Assembly: GCF_000328525.1 (NCBI RefSeq)
Contig: NC_019964.1
Location: 1,550,001 to 1,614,000, forward strand
Origin: Halovivax ruber XH-70
GTDB taxonomy: Archaea > Halobacteriota > Halobacteria > Halobacteriales > Natrialbaceae
Reading direction: 5' to 3'
Length of the DNA stretch: 64,000 bases
This document shows, one piece after another, positions 1-8,541 of the stretch. How positions within the stretch are numbered: the first letter of the stretch is position 1; each line of letters opens with the position of its first letter. A model generated the notes under the pieces. That model worked only from the letters and a program-made list of their open reading frames with translations, did not search any database and was not told the DNA's origin. The position numbers were made by a program, and so were the translations under genes.

Positions 1-44
1 ACGTGATCGTCGACGGTCGGTCCGTCGAGATGAGTGACTGGTAA
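1..44 (+). CDS. Possible 3' end of a truncated gene
   Basis: An open frame enters from the left edge and stops at TAA 42-44. Only about 14 codons are inside the window, ending in residues VEMSDW. The piece is too short to assign a family, and it may be chance. The next promoter starts about 60 nt later, which fits a gene end here. Confidence 0.3.
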   Translation, partial: VIVDGRSVEMSDW

Positions 45-101
45 TCCGCCCAGGCAGCTCCGCTCGCACCCGACATGCTTCGGTTCGAAACCGCGATACG
101 C

Positions 102-137
102 CTATTAGGATGGAGAGTTACGTGGTACCATACCACG
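102..137 (+). promoter_or_regulatory. TATA-like box and palindrome before the stress-protein gene
   Basis: A TATA-like CCTATTA lies at 102-108, about 30 nt before the ATG at 138, which suggests a near-leaderless transcript. Between it and the start codon, 121-137 is an inverted repeat, CGTGGTA-CCA-TACCACG, with perfect 7-nt arms. It touches the start codon and would cover the transcription start. Its position is that of a repressor operator. The regulator is unknown. Confidence 0.5.
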
Positions 138-629
138 ATGTACGACCGTCTTCTCGTCCCGACCGATGGATCGTTCGCCGTCGAGCGAGCCATCTCGCAC
201 GCGATTGACCTCGCCGAGGTTCACGACGCGGCGATCGATGCGCTCTACGTCGTCAACGCAACCAGTTACGGCGGTCTCCCGATGGAGACCGCCTGGGACG
301 GGATCGGACGCGCACTCGAGGACGAAGGAGCGGCGGCCGTCGAACGCGTTCGAGAACTGGCCGCCGAGCGGGAGGCAGACATTCCTGTACGAACCTGCGT
401 CGTCAACGGTTCTCCCAGCCGATCGATCGTCGAGCACGCACGATCGAACGAGTGCGATCTGATCGTGATGGGGACCCACGGACGCGGCGGGATCGACCGA
501 CTCTTGCTCGGCAGCGTCGCCGAACGCGTCGTCAGATCTGCCCCGATCCCGGTGACGACGGTTCGCGTCGGTGACGACGAGCAGGACGAGGCGGAGGGGC
601 GGTCCGAGGCGGTTGCAACCGCCGAGTGA
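138..629 (+). CDS. Universal stress protein (UspA family)
   Basis: This 163-residue protein has the single-domain alpha/beta fold of UspA proteins, cytosolic factors that bind ATP or related nucleotides and act in stress adaptation. The N-terminus YDRLLVPTDGS is the typical first strand and nucleotide loop. The ATP-binding signature G-2x-G-9x-G-S is complete at residues 112-126 (GTHGRGG then LLLGS). I chose ATG 138 rather than the in-frame ATG at 75, because the family begins here and the 75 start would lie upstream of the TATA-like box. The last 18 residues are an acidic tail typical of halophiles. The client process is unknown. Confidence 0.92.
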   Translation: MYDRLLVPTDGSFAVERAISHAIDLAEVHDAAIDALYVVNATSYGGLPMETAWDGIGRALEDEGAAAVERVRELAAEREADIPVRTCVVNGSPSRSIVEHARSNECDLIVMGTHGRGGIDRLLLGSVAERVVRSAPIPVTTVRVGDDEQDEAEGRSEAVATAE

Positions 630-746
630 CACTGAGTCGGGCGTAAGTCAATTCGCTGAATGGACGTCCAGGAGAGGACGTAACGGGTTGGCTGCGAATC
701 GGTGTGAACACTGATTGTACGTGAACGGGCATCTGGACCGGCCGGA

Positions 747-1697
747 TCAGGTCTGATCGGACGCCGGCCTCAGGTGCTCGCAGTCGCCTGCCGTCACGGT
801 GACCCTGTCGTCGTCCGTCTCGAGAACGAGCGCGCCCGACTCGGTGACGGCGACGGCCGTCCCCTCGATCGTCCGCTCCCGGTGGGTGACGCTCACCCGC
901 TGACCCAGCGTCACGGCGAGTTCGCGCCAGCGGTCGAGGGTGGCCGACAGATCGTCGCGCCGCGCGTCGAAGCGTTCGAGCAATCGCTGGAGAAACGCCC
1001 GCCGGTCGACCGCACTCGCTTCCTGGACGATCGAGGTGGCGCCAGCCGGAAGGGCCGATGGGTCGACATTCGCGTTGACGCCGATGCCGCAGACGAGCCA
1101 CGAGATACGGTCGGTCTCGCCTTCCATCTCGGTCAGGATACCTGCGAGTTTACGGTAGCCGCGATCGGTGTCGGCCGGGACGACGACGTCGTTGGGCCAC
1201 TTGATCCCGGCGTCGACACCCGCCTCCCTGCTGGCCTCCGTCGTTGCCACGGCGGCGGCGAGCGTGTAGAGTGGCGCGCGAGCGGGCGGAATCGTCGGCC
1301 GGCAGACCAGACTCGTCCAGATGCCGCCAGCCGGAGAGTCCCAGCCGCGATCGAGTCGTCCCCTGCCACCCGACTGGGTGTTCGCGACGACAGCGACGTC
1401 ATCGGCGCCGTCTGCAGCGAGTTCGCGCGCCCGCTCGTTCGTACTGGGGAGGGTGTCGTGGAAGTCGATCGAAAACGGTGCGTCCAGGCCGTACTCGACG
1501 AGCGGGCCACTGTACCCCGATACGTCGCCGAGCGCGTATCCCGACGGCGTCCCGTCGATTGCGAATCCTGCCTCGCGCAGCGCCTCCACGTGTTTCCAGA
1601 CGGCCGCACGCGACATATTGAGCTCGTCGGCGAGCTCCGGTCCCGTTACTGGGCCGGCTTCCAGCCCCTCGATCACGGCCTGGCGCGTCTCGTCCAT
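747..1697 (-). CDS. birA: Biotin--[acetyl-CoA-carboxylase] ligase, with N-terminal HTH
   Basis: BirA activates biotin to biotinyl-AMP and attaches it to the lysine of biotin carboxyl carrier proteins. The 316 residues hold a winged helix-turn-helix (about 1-58, MSRAAVWKHVEALREAGF) and then the catalytic domain, with the biotinyl-AMP loop GRGRLDRGW at 111-119 and the KWPND motif at 166-170. The HTH makes this the bifunctional class, which can also repress biotin genes. No biotin genes are adjacent, so its operators must be elsewhere. It runs in the same direction as tyrS but about 100 nt separate them, and co-transcription is uncertain. Confidence 0.93.
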   Translation of the reverse strand: MDETRQAVIEGLEAGPVTGPELADELNMSRAAVWKHVEALREAGFAIDGTPSGYALGDVSGYSGPLVEYGLDAPFSIDFHDTLPSTNERARELAADGADDVAVVANTQSGGRGRLDRGWDSPAGGIWTSLVCRPTIPPARAPLYTLAAAVATTEASREAGVDAGIKWPNDVVVPADTDRGYRKLAGILTEMEGETDRISWLVCGIGVNANVDPSALPAGATSIVQEASAVDRRAFLQRLLERFDARRDDLSATLDRWRELAVTLGQRVSVTHRERTIEGTAVAVTESGALVLETDDDRVTVTAGDCEHLRPASDQT

Positions 1698-1798
1698 ACT
1701 CTACCTCGCCACGGCATGCCCTTCAAAGAGCCGATACGGGCCAGGAAATTGGGGTTCGCCGACTCCTACCGAAATCAGCAGAACCGCACATTGCCGAG

Positions 1799-2779
1799 TT
1801 AAGCTCGCATCTCGGACAGCACGTCGCGTCCGGGTGCGATCAACTCGTCGAGGTAGCTCGCGAGCGCACCTTTTGCATCGGCTGGGTGGAGTTCGCCGGA
1901 CTCCAGGTCGGTCGCTAGCATCTCGTAGGACTCGTAGGTCAGATCGCCGCCGTACTCGTCGGGTCGCTCGACGACGACTTCCTCGAAGCGGGGGAAGACG
2001 TGGTACTCGAAGAGTTCGAGGACGGGATTCTCGAGGTCTCCCTCGGGGTCACGCGTCGGCGGGCAGAACGCCGAGTTGACTTTCTCTTCGAGTTCCTCGG
2101 CGGAGTCCTCCATCGAGATGGTGACGCCCTCGGAAGAGGACATCTTCCCGTCACCAGTGGTGAGGTCTGCGACGATCGGCGTGTGGAGGACCGGGCGGGC
2201 CTCGTAGCCGATGTCGGGTAATTCCTCGCGCATGAGCATGTGGACTTTGCGCTGGTCCATTCCGCCGATCGCCAGGTCGAGATCGAGATACTCGATGTCC
2301 AGCGCCTGCATCAGCGGGTAGACGACGTGGCTCACCTTCGCCGTCTCGCCGGACTGGATCTCGGCCATCGCGCGCTGGGCCCGATTCAGCGTCGTCGAGA
2401 GCTCCAGTTCGTGTACGTCGAGGGTGTAGTCTTCTTCGAGCTGGTAGTCAGACCCGTAGACGAACTCCGTCCGTTCTTCGTCGAGGCCGTACGCGAGGAA
2501 CTGCGCGCGCATTCGTTCGGCCGTCTCGCGGATCTCCTCGAAGGTGCCCTTGTCGTTCAGGTAGGCGTGGACGTCTGCAAGGAGGACGACGACCTCCATG
2601 CCCGCCTCTTGCAGGTCGATGAGTTTGTTCGCTGTCAACAGGTGCCCGAGGTGGAGCACGCCAGACGGCTCGTAGCCCACGTAGACCCGTTTGCCGTCGG
2701 GATCCTGGGCCAGTTCGCGAACCTCGTCCTCGACAACCACCTCGTCGGTGTTCCGGGTGAGCAACTCGTAGGTGTCCAT
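1799..2779 (-). CDS. tyrS: Tyrosyl-tRNA synthetase
   Basis: This 326-residue class I synthetase charges tRNA-Tyr with tyrosine. The HIGH-type motif is HLGH at 43-46 and the KMSKS-type loop is KMSSS at 212-216. The YPLMQALD (154-161) and GGMDQR (172-177) segments are the tyrosine-pocket motifs of archaeal TyrRS. Archaeal TyrRS proteins lack the bacterial S4 tail, and this length fits that form. The gene is divergent from deoxyhypusine synthase; only 90 nt separate the two starts, so their promoters are crowded or shared. Confidence 0.95.
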   Translation of the reverse strand: MDTYELLTRNTDEVVVEDEVRELAQDPDGKRVYVGYEPSGVLHLGHLLTANKLIDLQEAGMEVVVLLADVHAYLNDKGTFEEIRETAERMRAQFLAYGLDEERTEFVYGSDYQLEEDYTLDVHELELSTTLNRAQRAMAEIQSGETAKVSHVVYPLMQALDIEYLDLDLAIGGMDQRKVHMLMREELPDIGYEARPVLHTPIVADLTTGDGKMSSSEGVTISMEDSAEELEEKVNSAFCPPTRDPEGDLENPVLELFEYHVFPRFEEVVVERPDEYGGDLTYESYEMLATDLESGELHPADAKGALASYLDELIAPGRDVLSEMRA

Positions 2780-2869
2780 GCGTGAGGTCAGTCGGTCGAC
2801 CGATTTATGCGTTCGTTTCCGCGCCGGCGTTCCGAGCCATTGAAACCGTCTTGTCGGCTACGACTGGCC

Positions 2870-3847
2870 ATGGAACCCGACGACTCCCGTGAACACGTCG
2901 TTCCCGGGACGGACGAGGAACTCGACGGGGCGGACGTCCGCGGCTACGACTTCCGCGACGGCGTCGATCTGGGATCGATTCTCGACAGCTACGCGACGAC
3001 CGGCTTTCAGGCGACACACCTCGCGGAGGCGATCGACATCGCCGAGCGGATGCAAGACGAGGACGCCACGATCTACCTGACGCTCACCTCGAACGTGATC
3101 TCCTCCGGCCTTCGCGAGGTCGTCGCCGCGCTCGTCCGCGAAGGGCACGTCGACGTCATCATCACGACCTCCGGGTCGATCACCGAGGACGTCATCAAGA
3201 CCGCGAAACCATTCAAGATGGGCGAGTGGGACGCCGACGAGGCCGCCCTGCGCGAACGGGGGATCAACCGCCTGGGCAACATCTTCGTTCCCTCCGACCG
3301 CTACGTCTGGCTGGAAGAGTACCTCTACGACTTCTTCGACGACTTCTTCGACGAGGAGGCGATCCGCACCCCCTCGGAGTTCGTTCGTGAACTCGGTGCG
3401 ACGCTCGACGACGAGGATTCGGTGCTCTATCAGGCCGCCCGAAACGACGTTCCGGTCTACTGCCCGGCGCTCACCGACGCTGAGGTCGGCAACTTCCTGT
3501 ACTACTACCGCCAGCGCCCCGACACGCCCGATGTCGGCATCGAGATCGTCGAGGACTACGACTCTCTGATCGGCGACAGCATGCTCCAGGATACGACGGG
3601 GCTCATCGCGGTCGGTGCCGGCGTCCCGAAACACCACGCGATCATGACCAACCTCTTCCGCGGCGGCGCCGAGTACGCCATCTACATCCAGACCGGGATG
3701 GAAGGTGACGGCTCGCTCTCGGGCGCCCCGCCGAACGAGGCCGTTTCCTGGGGCAAGATCAAGGCGACCGACGGGAGCAACTACACCGAGATCCAGGCGG
3801 AGGCGACGCTCGTCTTCCCGCTGCTGGTCGCTGGCGCATTCTTCTAA
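2870..3847 (+). CDS. dys: Deoxyhypusine synthase
   Basis: The enzyme transfers the aminobutyl group of spermidine, with NAD, to a lysine of initiation factor aIF5A, the first step toward hypusine. The 325 residues show the NAD-binding TTSGSITED stretch (99-107), GVPKHH (251-256) and the C-terminal active-site motif EAVSWGKIK with lysine near 296. The start at ATG 2870 gives the usual family N-terminus; the longer frame from 2807 would put an Arg-rich stretch in front. Acidic clusters such as DFFDDFFDEEA reflect haloadaptation. It is monocistronic. Confidence 0.94.
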   Translation: MEPDDSREHVVPGTDEELDGADVRGYDFRDGVDLGSILDSYATTGFQATHLAEAIDIAERMQDEDATIYLTLTSNVISSGLREVVAALVREGHVDVIITTSGSITEDVIKTAKPFKMGEWDADEAALRERGINRLGNIFVPSDRYVWLEEYLYDFFDDFFDEEAIRTPSEFVRELGATLDDEDSVLYQAARNDVPVYCPALTDAEVGNFLYYYRQRPDTPDVGIEIVEDYDSLIGDSMLQDTTGLIAVGAGVPKHHAIMTNLFRGGAEYAIYIQTGMEGDGSLSGAPPNEAVSWGKIKATDGSNYTEIQAEATLVFPLLVAGAFF

Positions 3848-3888
3848 GACTTGCAGGACAACCCTGCACCACTTCTGGTGAACCGTGG

Positions 3889-4341
3889 TCAGTACTGGAT
3901 CGGCGAGTCGTCGCCGCGATCGCGATCGGACTCCTGGCCGGGAAGCGAGACCGGCGCGCCCGTTAACTCGGCGACGTAGTCCGCAACTGGGTCCGGACAG
4001 TGGTCTCCCTCGAGTGACTCGCCTTCCATGAGGACTTCACAGCACTCTGTCTGCTCGTATTCGGTGGCCTCGTCCGGACTGTACCGGTGTGAGGCCCGGA
4101 GGACGAACTCGGCGCGACTGCCACGGCCCGCGAAGATCCACATCCTGAAATCGAGCGGATCCGGGTCGCGTGCGACGAGGTAGACGTCGGGGACGGACCG
4201 CGAACTCTCCGATTCGAACGTCCAGACGAGGAAGTCACCCGTCGAGGTGTCCGGCGGACCCTCGGGTTCGCGCGGGGCCTGATCCAGCGGCCCGATGTCG
4301 TTGGGATCGCCGTACGTGTCCAGATCGTCGATCAGGCTCAT
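3889..4341 (-). CDS. Haloarchaeal hypothetical protein
   Basis: I do not recognise a family. The 150-residue product starts MSLIDDLDTYGDP, which fits haloarchaeal starts better than the frame's upstream ATG at 4392. The middle (FLVWTFES, VYLVARDP, FRMWIFAGRG) reads as a beta-rich soluble domain. A CC pair lies in TECCEVLMEGE. The tail is Asp/Arg-rich and probably disordered. No signal peptide or membrane segment is visible. It is convergent with deoxyhypusine synthase. Confidence 0.7.
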   Translation of the reverse strand: MSLIDDLDTYGDPNDIGPLDQAPREPEGPPDTSTGDFLVWTFESESSRSVPDVYLVARDPDPLDFRMWIFAGRGSRAEFVLRASHRYSPDEATEYEQTECCEVLMEGESLEGDHCPDPVADYVAELTGAPVSLPGQESDRDRGDDSPIQY

Positions 4342-4468
4342 CGGCAGCAATTTCGGCGGGAACGCGAATATACCTTGGGTGTTCGGCCGCATCTGTCGGC
4401 GCCAGTGACAGGCAATTCACGGTCCTGGAAGCAAGCACTTTTGGGCGTTTCGAACCCACGATCTCTTC

Positions 4469-5023
4469 ATGGGCTTTCACACGTTCCCGGTCGATCGCGC
4501 CGACGGCCTCCGCGATCCCGGCCGCTACCGATACTGCTCCCGTGAAGAACTGCTCTCCGCGCTCCCAACCGGCACCGACGCGACCGTCGCCGACCTCGGG
4601 TCCGGAACCGGATTCTACACCGACGACGTCGCCCCGTTCGTCGGGACGCTCTATGCCGTCGACGTCCAACAGGAGATGCACGAGAAGTACCGGGAACAGG
4701 GTGTTCCGGAGAACGTCGATCTGGTGACGGCCGGCGTCGATTCGCTGCCCTTCGCCGACGACGAACTCGACGGGGCCTTCTCCACGATGACCCACCACGA
4801 GTACGCGAGCGAGGAGGCATTCGCCGAACTCGCGCGCGTCGTTCGCCCGGACGGTCGACTCGTCACGGTCGACTGGGACGCCGACGGTGAGGGGGCCGAC
4901 GGGCCGCCGACCGACGAACGGTTCTCCGCGGACACGGCGGCAGACCAGCTCCGAACGGCCGGGTTCTCGATCGAAGCCGTTCGAGAACGACCCGAGACGT
5001 TCTTCCTCGTCGCCAGTCGGTGA
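4469..5023 (+). CDS. Class I SAM-dependent methyltransferase
   Basis: This 184-residue protein has the Rossmann-type methyltransferase core (Methyltransf_11 type). Motif I is VADLGSGTGFY at about 40-50, followed by an acidic residue ending strand 2 (LYAVDVQQEM) and motif IV-like LDGAFSTMTHHEY. The methyl acceptor cannot be read from sequence, and the neighbours on both sides are unrelated hypotheticals. Family members of this size act on small molecules or quinones. It probably has its own promoter. Confidence 0.85.
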   Translation: MGFHTFPVDRADGLRDPGRYRYCSREELLSALPTGTDATVADLGSGTGFYTDDVAPFVGTLYAVDVQQEMHEKYREQGVPENVDLVTAGVDSLPFADDELDGAFSTMTHHEYASEEAFAELARVVRPDGRLVTVDWDADGEGADGPPTDERFSADTAADQLRTAGFSIEAVRERPETFFLVASR

Positions 5024-5058
5024 GGGTTCGGCCCCGGGGAGCCGTTCGTTCGAGTCCT

Positions 5059-5520
5059 CTAGAAGTCCGGTAAGTCCTCGGGCGGCTCGTACTCGGCCTC
5101 CCAATCGACGTACGACTCCTTGAGGTGCTCGCAGACGATCTGGCCGAACTCGGTGAGGCCCGCGTTGATCGCGGAGACCGTTCCCCAGGTATCGAGTTCC
5201 GGGTGATACGATCGCTCTTGCCAGTCTTCCGGAATACCTGGCGCGTGATAGCCGACCCGGTCGGCGAAGTCGTCCCAGAAGAAGTCGAACTGGGAGAAGA
5301 GATCCATGTCGGTCGCGATCGCGAACTCCCGTTCGGACAACGCCGCGTCCGCGCGCCAGCGGTCGAACGCCTCTTCCCAGCCGCCCGCTTCGAGGAATTC
5401 TTGCAGTTCCTGCCGACGGTAATCGACGTCCGGACCGTCAGCCACGGAGGCGTCGTCGTACTGGTTCGGGTCGACGTACTCGAGTTCCGGCGGGGCAGGT
5501 GGCTCGACGTCGAGGGGCAT
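5059..5520 (-). CDS. Haloarchaeal hypothetical protein
   Basis: This is a 153-residue, strongly acidic, Trp-rich soluble protein that I cannot assign. It begins with a Pro/Glu-rich stretch (residues 1-25). The remainder is predicted helical, with motifs GWEEAFDRWRADAALSE, FDFFWDDFADRVGYHAPG and EHLKESYVDWEAEYE. No cysteine cluster, signal peptide or membrane segment is visible. Codon use matches its neighbours. It is convergent with the methyltransferase gene (35 nt between stops). Confidence 0.75.
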   Translation of the reverse strand: MPLDVEPPAPPELEYVDPNQYDDASVADGPDVDYRRQELQEFLEAGGWEEAFDRWRADAALSEREFAIATDMDLFSQFDFFWDDFADRVGYHAPGIPEDWQERSYHPELDTWGTVSAINAGLTEFGQIVCEHLKESYVDWEAEYEPPEDLPDF

Positions 5521-5623
5521 ACGCGGTCGTATGGGCGGTCACCGGTTAAGAATTCCCACACGGAATTGAGCCTGGTTCGAGTACGAACTCGATCGTCACG
5601 AAATGGACCAGCCCGACCCAAAC

Positions 5624-5962
5624 TTACGGACGGATGTACGCGTAGCCGTCGCTCTGGAGCCGCGTGAGTTCGCCGACGCCGGAGGGGGCAGTCTGAATGC
5701 CGTCGACGAGATCGGCTTCGGTGAGGTCGTGCATGTCCATCGTGTTCTGACAGGCGGTAATCGAGACACCGTCGTCAAGGAGGGACTCGACGTGCTCACT
5801 TACTGCTGCGTCGTTCCGCACGGCTTCGATCCCCGGGCCCTGGGCAACGACGGCGACGGCGTCCAGTTCGACCGAATCGTCCTCGGTGAGGTTCTTCGTG
5901 ATCGCGAGTGCAGATTTTCGATCCTCGGCGTCGTCCTGAATCAGGTGTACGACGGTGCGCAT
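5624..5962 (-). CDS. DsrE/DsrF-like family protein
   Basis: The 112-residue product MRTVVHLIQDDAED... has the DsrE fold seen in sulfur-relay and persulfide-handling proteins. A conserved-type cysteine sits in GVSITACQNTMDMHDL, the position that can carry a persulfide in active DsrE proteins. I place the start at 5962. The frame continues to 6094 but the extension is Arg/Thr-rich and unlike the family. No other sulfur-relay gene is next to it, so its partner is unknown. Confidence 0.85.
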   Translation of the reverse strand: MRTVVHLIQDDAEDRKSALAITKNLTEDDSVELDAVAVVAQGPGIEAVRNDAAVSEHVESLLDDGVSITACQNTMDMHDLTEADLVDGIQTAPSGVGELTRLQSDGYAYIRP

Positions 5963-6123
5963 AAGGTACCTCGCATCGACGACCGCGAAAATGGTGGTGC
6001 ATGCAGACCGAAAACGGACGGTGATCGTGGATCGACAACCGATGGTGTATACTGATCGAAACCCGGTGGGGCCAACGACATCGAAACGGGGCAACAGGAC
6101 GTACCTGTGCTGCTCTGGAGGAG

Positions 6124-6573
6124 CTACCTGCCCTGTCCGGATTCACCTTCGAGCGCCTCAGTGCGAAGTCGCTCGCCGTCTTCCGTCGCGACGGTCAGGT
6201 CGGGGATCGTCGTCGGATGCTCGTCTTCGTCGATGGCCACGTAGACGAAGTACGATTCGGTCGTCAGTTCGCTCTCACCCGTCCGGAGGTCCTCCCGCTC
6301 GACCGTCACGCGCGTCTTCACGCTCGTTGCTCCAGCGTCGTAGACGTAGGCGGTGACGAGTGCGGAGTCACCGAGCCGGATCGGCAGTTCGAAGTTCATT
6401 CGGTCGACGCGGGCCGTCACGCAGGTTTCGCCCGAAAAGCGCATCGCTGCCATCGCGCCCACCTCGTCCATCCACTTCATGACGTGCCCGCCGTGGGTCT
6501 TGCCCAGCATGTTGGTGTGATTCGGCTGGACGAGGGTTCGATTCTCGATATAGGTCTCCATGAGTTCGGTCAT
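6124..6573 (-). CDS. Acyl-CoA thioesterase, hotdog fold (YciA/BACH type)
   Basis: This 149-residue single hotdog domain hydrolyses acyl-CoA to free acid and CoA. The N-terminal signature NHTNMLGKTHGGHVMKWMDE contains the active-site region of BACH/YciA thioesterases, and the helix continues through DEVGAMAAMRF. ESYFVYVAIDED is the closing strand. Chain-length preference cannot be inferred. It is a single gene, divergent from the TraB gene with 200 nt between them. Confidence 0.9.
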   Translation of the reverse strand: MTELMETYIENRTLVQPNHTNMLGKTHGGHVMKWMDEVGAMAAMRFSGETCVTARVDRMNFELPIRLGDSALVTAYVYDAGATSVKTRVTVEREDLRTGESELTTESYFVYVAIDEDEHPTTIPDLTVATEDGERLRTEALEGESGQGR

Positions 6574-6774
6574 ATGCTGGGCTGCGCGTCGGAGTGAAAA
6601 GATGGTGTCGCATCGATGTCACGCGTGGGAGACAGTGGTTAGCGCGGTGTATCGAAGCGTTCTCAGGCCGTGGTCGAAGGACATCAACGGGATCGTCGCG
6701 GTTGCCCAGCGCGTGGTTGCCGTAGGTCCCATGTTCGATACGCCTAAACGTCGTCGGCGTGTTGACCGACAGTA

Positions 6775-8541
6775 ATGAGTGACGTACGCGAGGACGGTAC
6801 GCCCCGTCCACCCGACCCACCCGACCGGGATCAGGGCGAGATCACGGTCGTCGGGACGGCACACGTCTCGCAGGCGAGCGTCGACGAAGTGAGGGAGACG
6901 ATCGAGGAGGAGTCCCCCGATGTCGTCGCCGTCGAACTAGACGAAGGCAGGTACCGCCAGATGAAAGGCGGGACGCCGGACGACATCGAAGCCGCCGATC
7001 TCCTCTCCGGAAACACGGTCTTTCAGTTTCTGGCCTACTGGATGCTCTCGTACGTCCAGTCTCAGCTCGGCGACCGGTTCGACGTCGAACCTGGCGCGGA
7101 CATGAAGGCCGCTATCGACACCGCCGAACGCAACGGCCTTGGTGTCGCTCTCGTCGACCGAGATATTCAGGTGACGATGCAACGATTCTGGTCGCGTCTT
7201 ACCATCGGTGAGAAGGCCAAACTCGTCGGCGGGCTCGCATTCGGCGTGACGAAACCGACGACCGTCGGCCTCTCGCTCGGCGCCGGGTTCGGTGCCCTGT
7301 TCGGCCTCCTCTTCGCGATCGGTCTCGCCCCCATGCTCGGGATGACCGGTCTCCTCACGCTCGGCATCTCGAGTTCGACAATCTTGGGTACGGTGGGTGC
7401 GGTCGCGATCGGGCTGACCGCCGGAGCCCTCTTTGGGCTGCTGTTCGTCCCATCACTGGACAGTCTCGGGGACAGCGGATTATTCTCGGGCTTCTCGCTC
7501 AGGCTGCTCGCCGGTGTCGTTCTCGGGGTCGGGGCCATGATCGGTGTCGTCGCGACGAACACGTACGTCGGTCCGCTGTCGGCTGGTGCCGTCGAACACG
7601 CCGGCGCCTTGGCGATCCGAACGATCGTCGGGATCCTCGCTGGCGTCGGCATCTTCGGCGGCCTTGGAATCGTCCTCGGTGGCCTCTTCGCCCCGTCGAA
7701 CGAGCAAGTCGAGGACTTCGACGACTTCGACATCGATCAGCTCACCGACGGTGACGTGGTCACGGCGATGATGGAGGAGTTCCGTCGATTCAGTCCCGGC
7801 GGTGCCGAAGCGTTGATCGACGAACGCGACGCGTTCATCGCGAATCGCCTACATGCGCTTCGCAACGAAGGCTATCACGTCGTGGCCGTCGTCGGTGCTG
7901 GCCACCGCGCGGGTATCGAACAGTATCTCGACAATCCAACCTCCCTCCCCCCGATCGAGTCGATAACCGGGACGGCATCGGGTCGGCGCTTTTCGATCGC
8001 CAAGGTCGTCGGCTACCTGATGATGATCGGTTTCGTGGCGTTCTTCGGTCTGCTCCTCATGGCCGGGGTGGAGAACGTCCTCCTCCTGAAGCTCTTTCTC
8101 GCCTGGTTCTTCGTCAACGGAATCTTCGCCTTCTCGCTCGCCCGTCTGGCCGGCGCCCGCCTCAGCAGTGCAGCGGTCGGCGGTGGCGTCGCCTGGTTGA
8201 CGAGCATCAATCCGCTGCTCGCACCCGGCTGGTTCGCCGGCTACATGGAGCTTCGTCATCGCCCCGTCAACGTCAGCGACATCGGCGTGCTAAACGACCT
8301 GTTAGACGACACCGAACGCCCGATCGGTGAACTGTTCGACGAGATGCTTGACGTCGAACTGTTCCGGCTGATCGTCATCGTCGCACTGACGAACGTCGGC
8401 AGCATGATCGCCTCGGCGCTTTTCATCCTCGCCGTGATTCCGTGGTTCGGCGGGGAAATCGGCGGTGTCAGTGAACTACTCGCCCAGCTGATGGACGGCG
8501 CCGGCAACAGTCTCGAGACGATCGTGGGGCTGTTCGAATGA
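6775..8541 (+). CDS. TraB/PrgY family protein with inserted membrane segments
   Basis: The family is defined by EreA/TraB-like motifs, all present here: GTAHVS (27-32), AVELDEGRY (about 51-59), a VDRD segment near 126, an ERDAFIANRL motif and VVAVVGAGH. Family members are proposed membrane-bound metalloproteases or signal-turnover proteins; the activity in archaea is not established. The 588-residue protein is unusual in topology: a Gly-rich hydrophobic block of several membrane segments (about 155-305) is inserted inside the soluble domain, and more membrane helices follow from about 405. It overlaps the next gene, an M50 protease, by 4 nt (ATGA), so the two are translationally coupled. Confidence 0.88.
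   Translation: MSDVREDGTPRPPDPPDRDQGEITVVGTAHVSQASVDEVRETIEEESPDVVAVELDEGRYRQMKGGTPDDIEAADLLSGNTVFQFLAYWMLSYVQSQLGDRFDVEPGADMKAAIDTAERNGLGVALVDRDIQVTMQRFWSRLTIGEKAKLVGGLAFGVTKPTTVGLSLGAGFGALFGLLFAIGLAPMLGMTGLLTLGISSSTILGTVGAVAIGLTAGALFGLLFVPSLDSLGDSGLFSGFSLRLLAGVVLGVGAMIGVVATNTYVGPLSAGAVEHAGALAIRTIVGILAGVGIFGGLGIVLGGLFAPSNEQVEDFDDFDIDQLTDGDVVTAMMEEFRRFSPGGAEALIDERDAFIANRLHALRNEGYHVVAVVGAGHRAGIEQYLDNPTSLPPIESITGTASGRRFSIAKVVGYLMMIGFVAFFGLLLMAGVENVLLLKLFLAWFFVNGIFAFSLARLAGARLSSAAVGGGVAWLTSINPLLAPGWFAGYMELRHRPVNVSDIGVLNDLLDDTERPIGELFDEMLDVELFRLIVIVALTNVGSMIASALFILAVIPWFGGEIGGVSELLAQLMDGAGNSLETIVGLFE

Noticed and set aside
774-1802. A 342-codon frame antisense to birA
   Set aside because: The minus-strand birA gene has full enzyme motifs and the antisense frame has none.
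4235-5104. A 289-codon minus frame across the methyltransferase gene
   Set aside because: It is antisense to a gene with a clear SAM motif and lacks any motifs itself.
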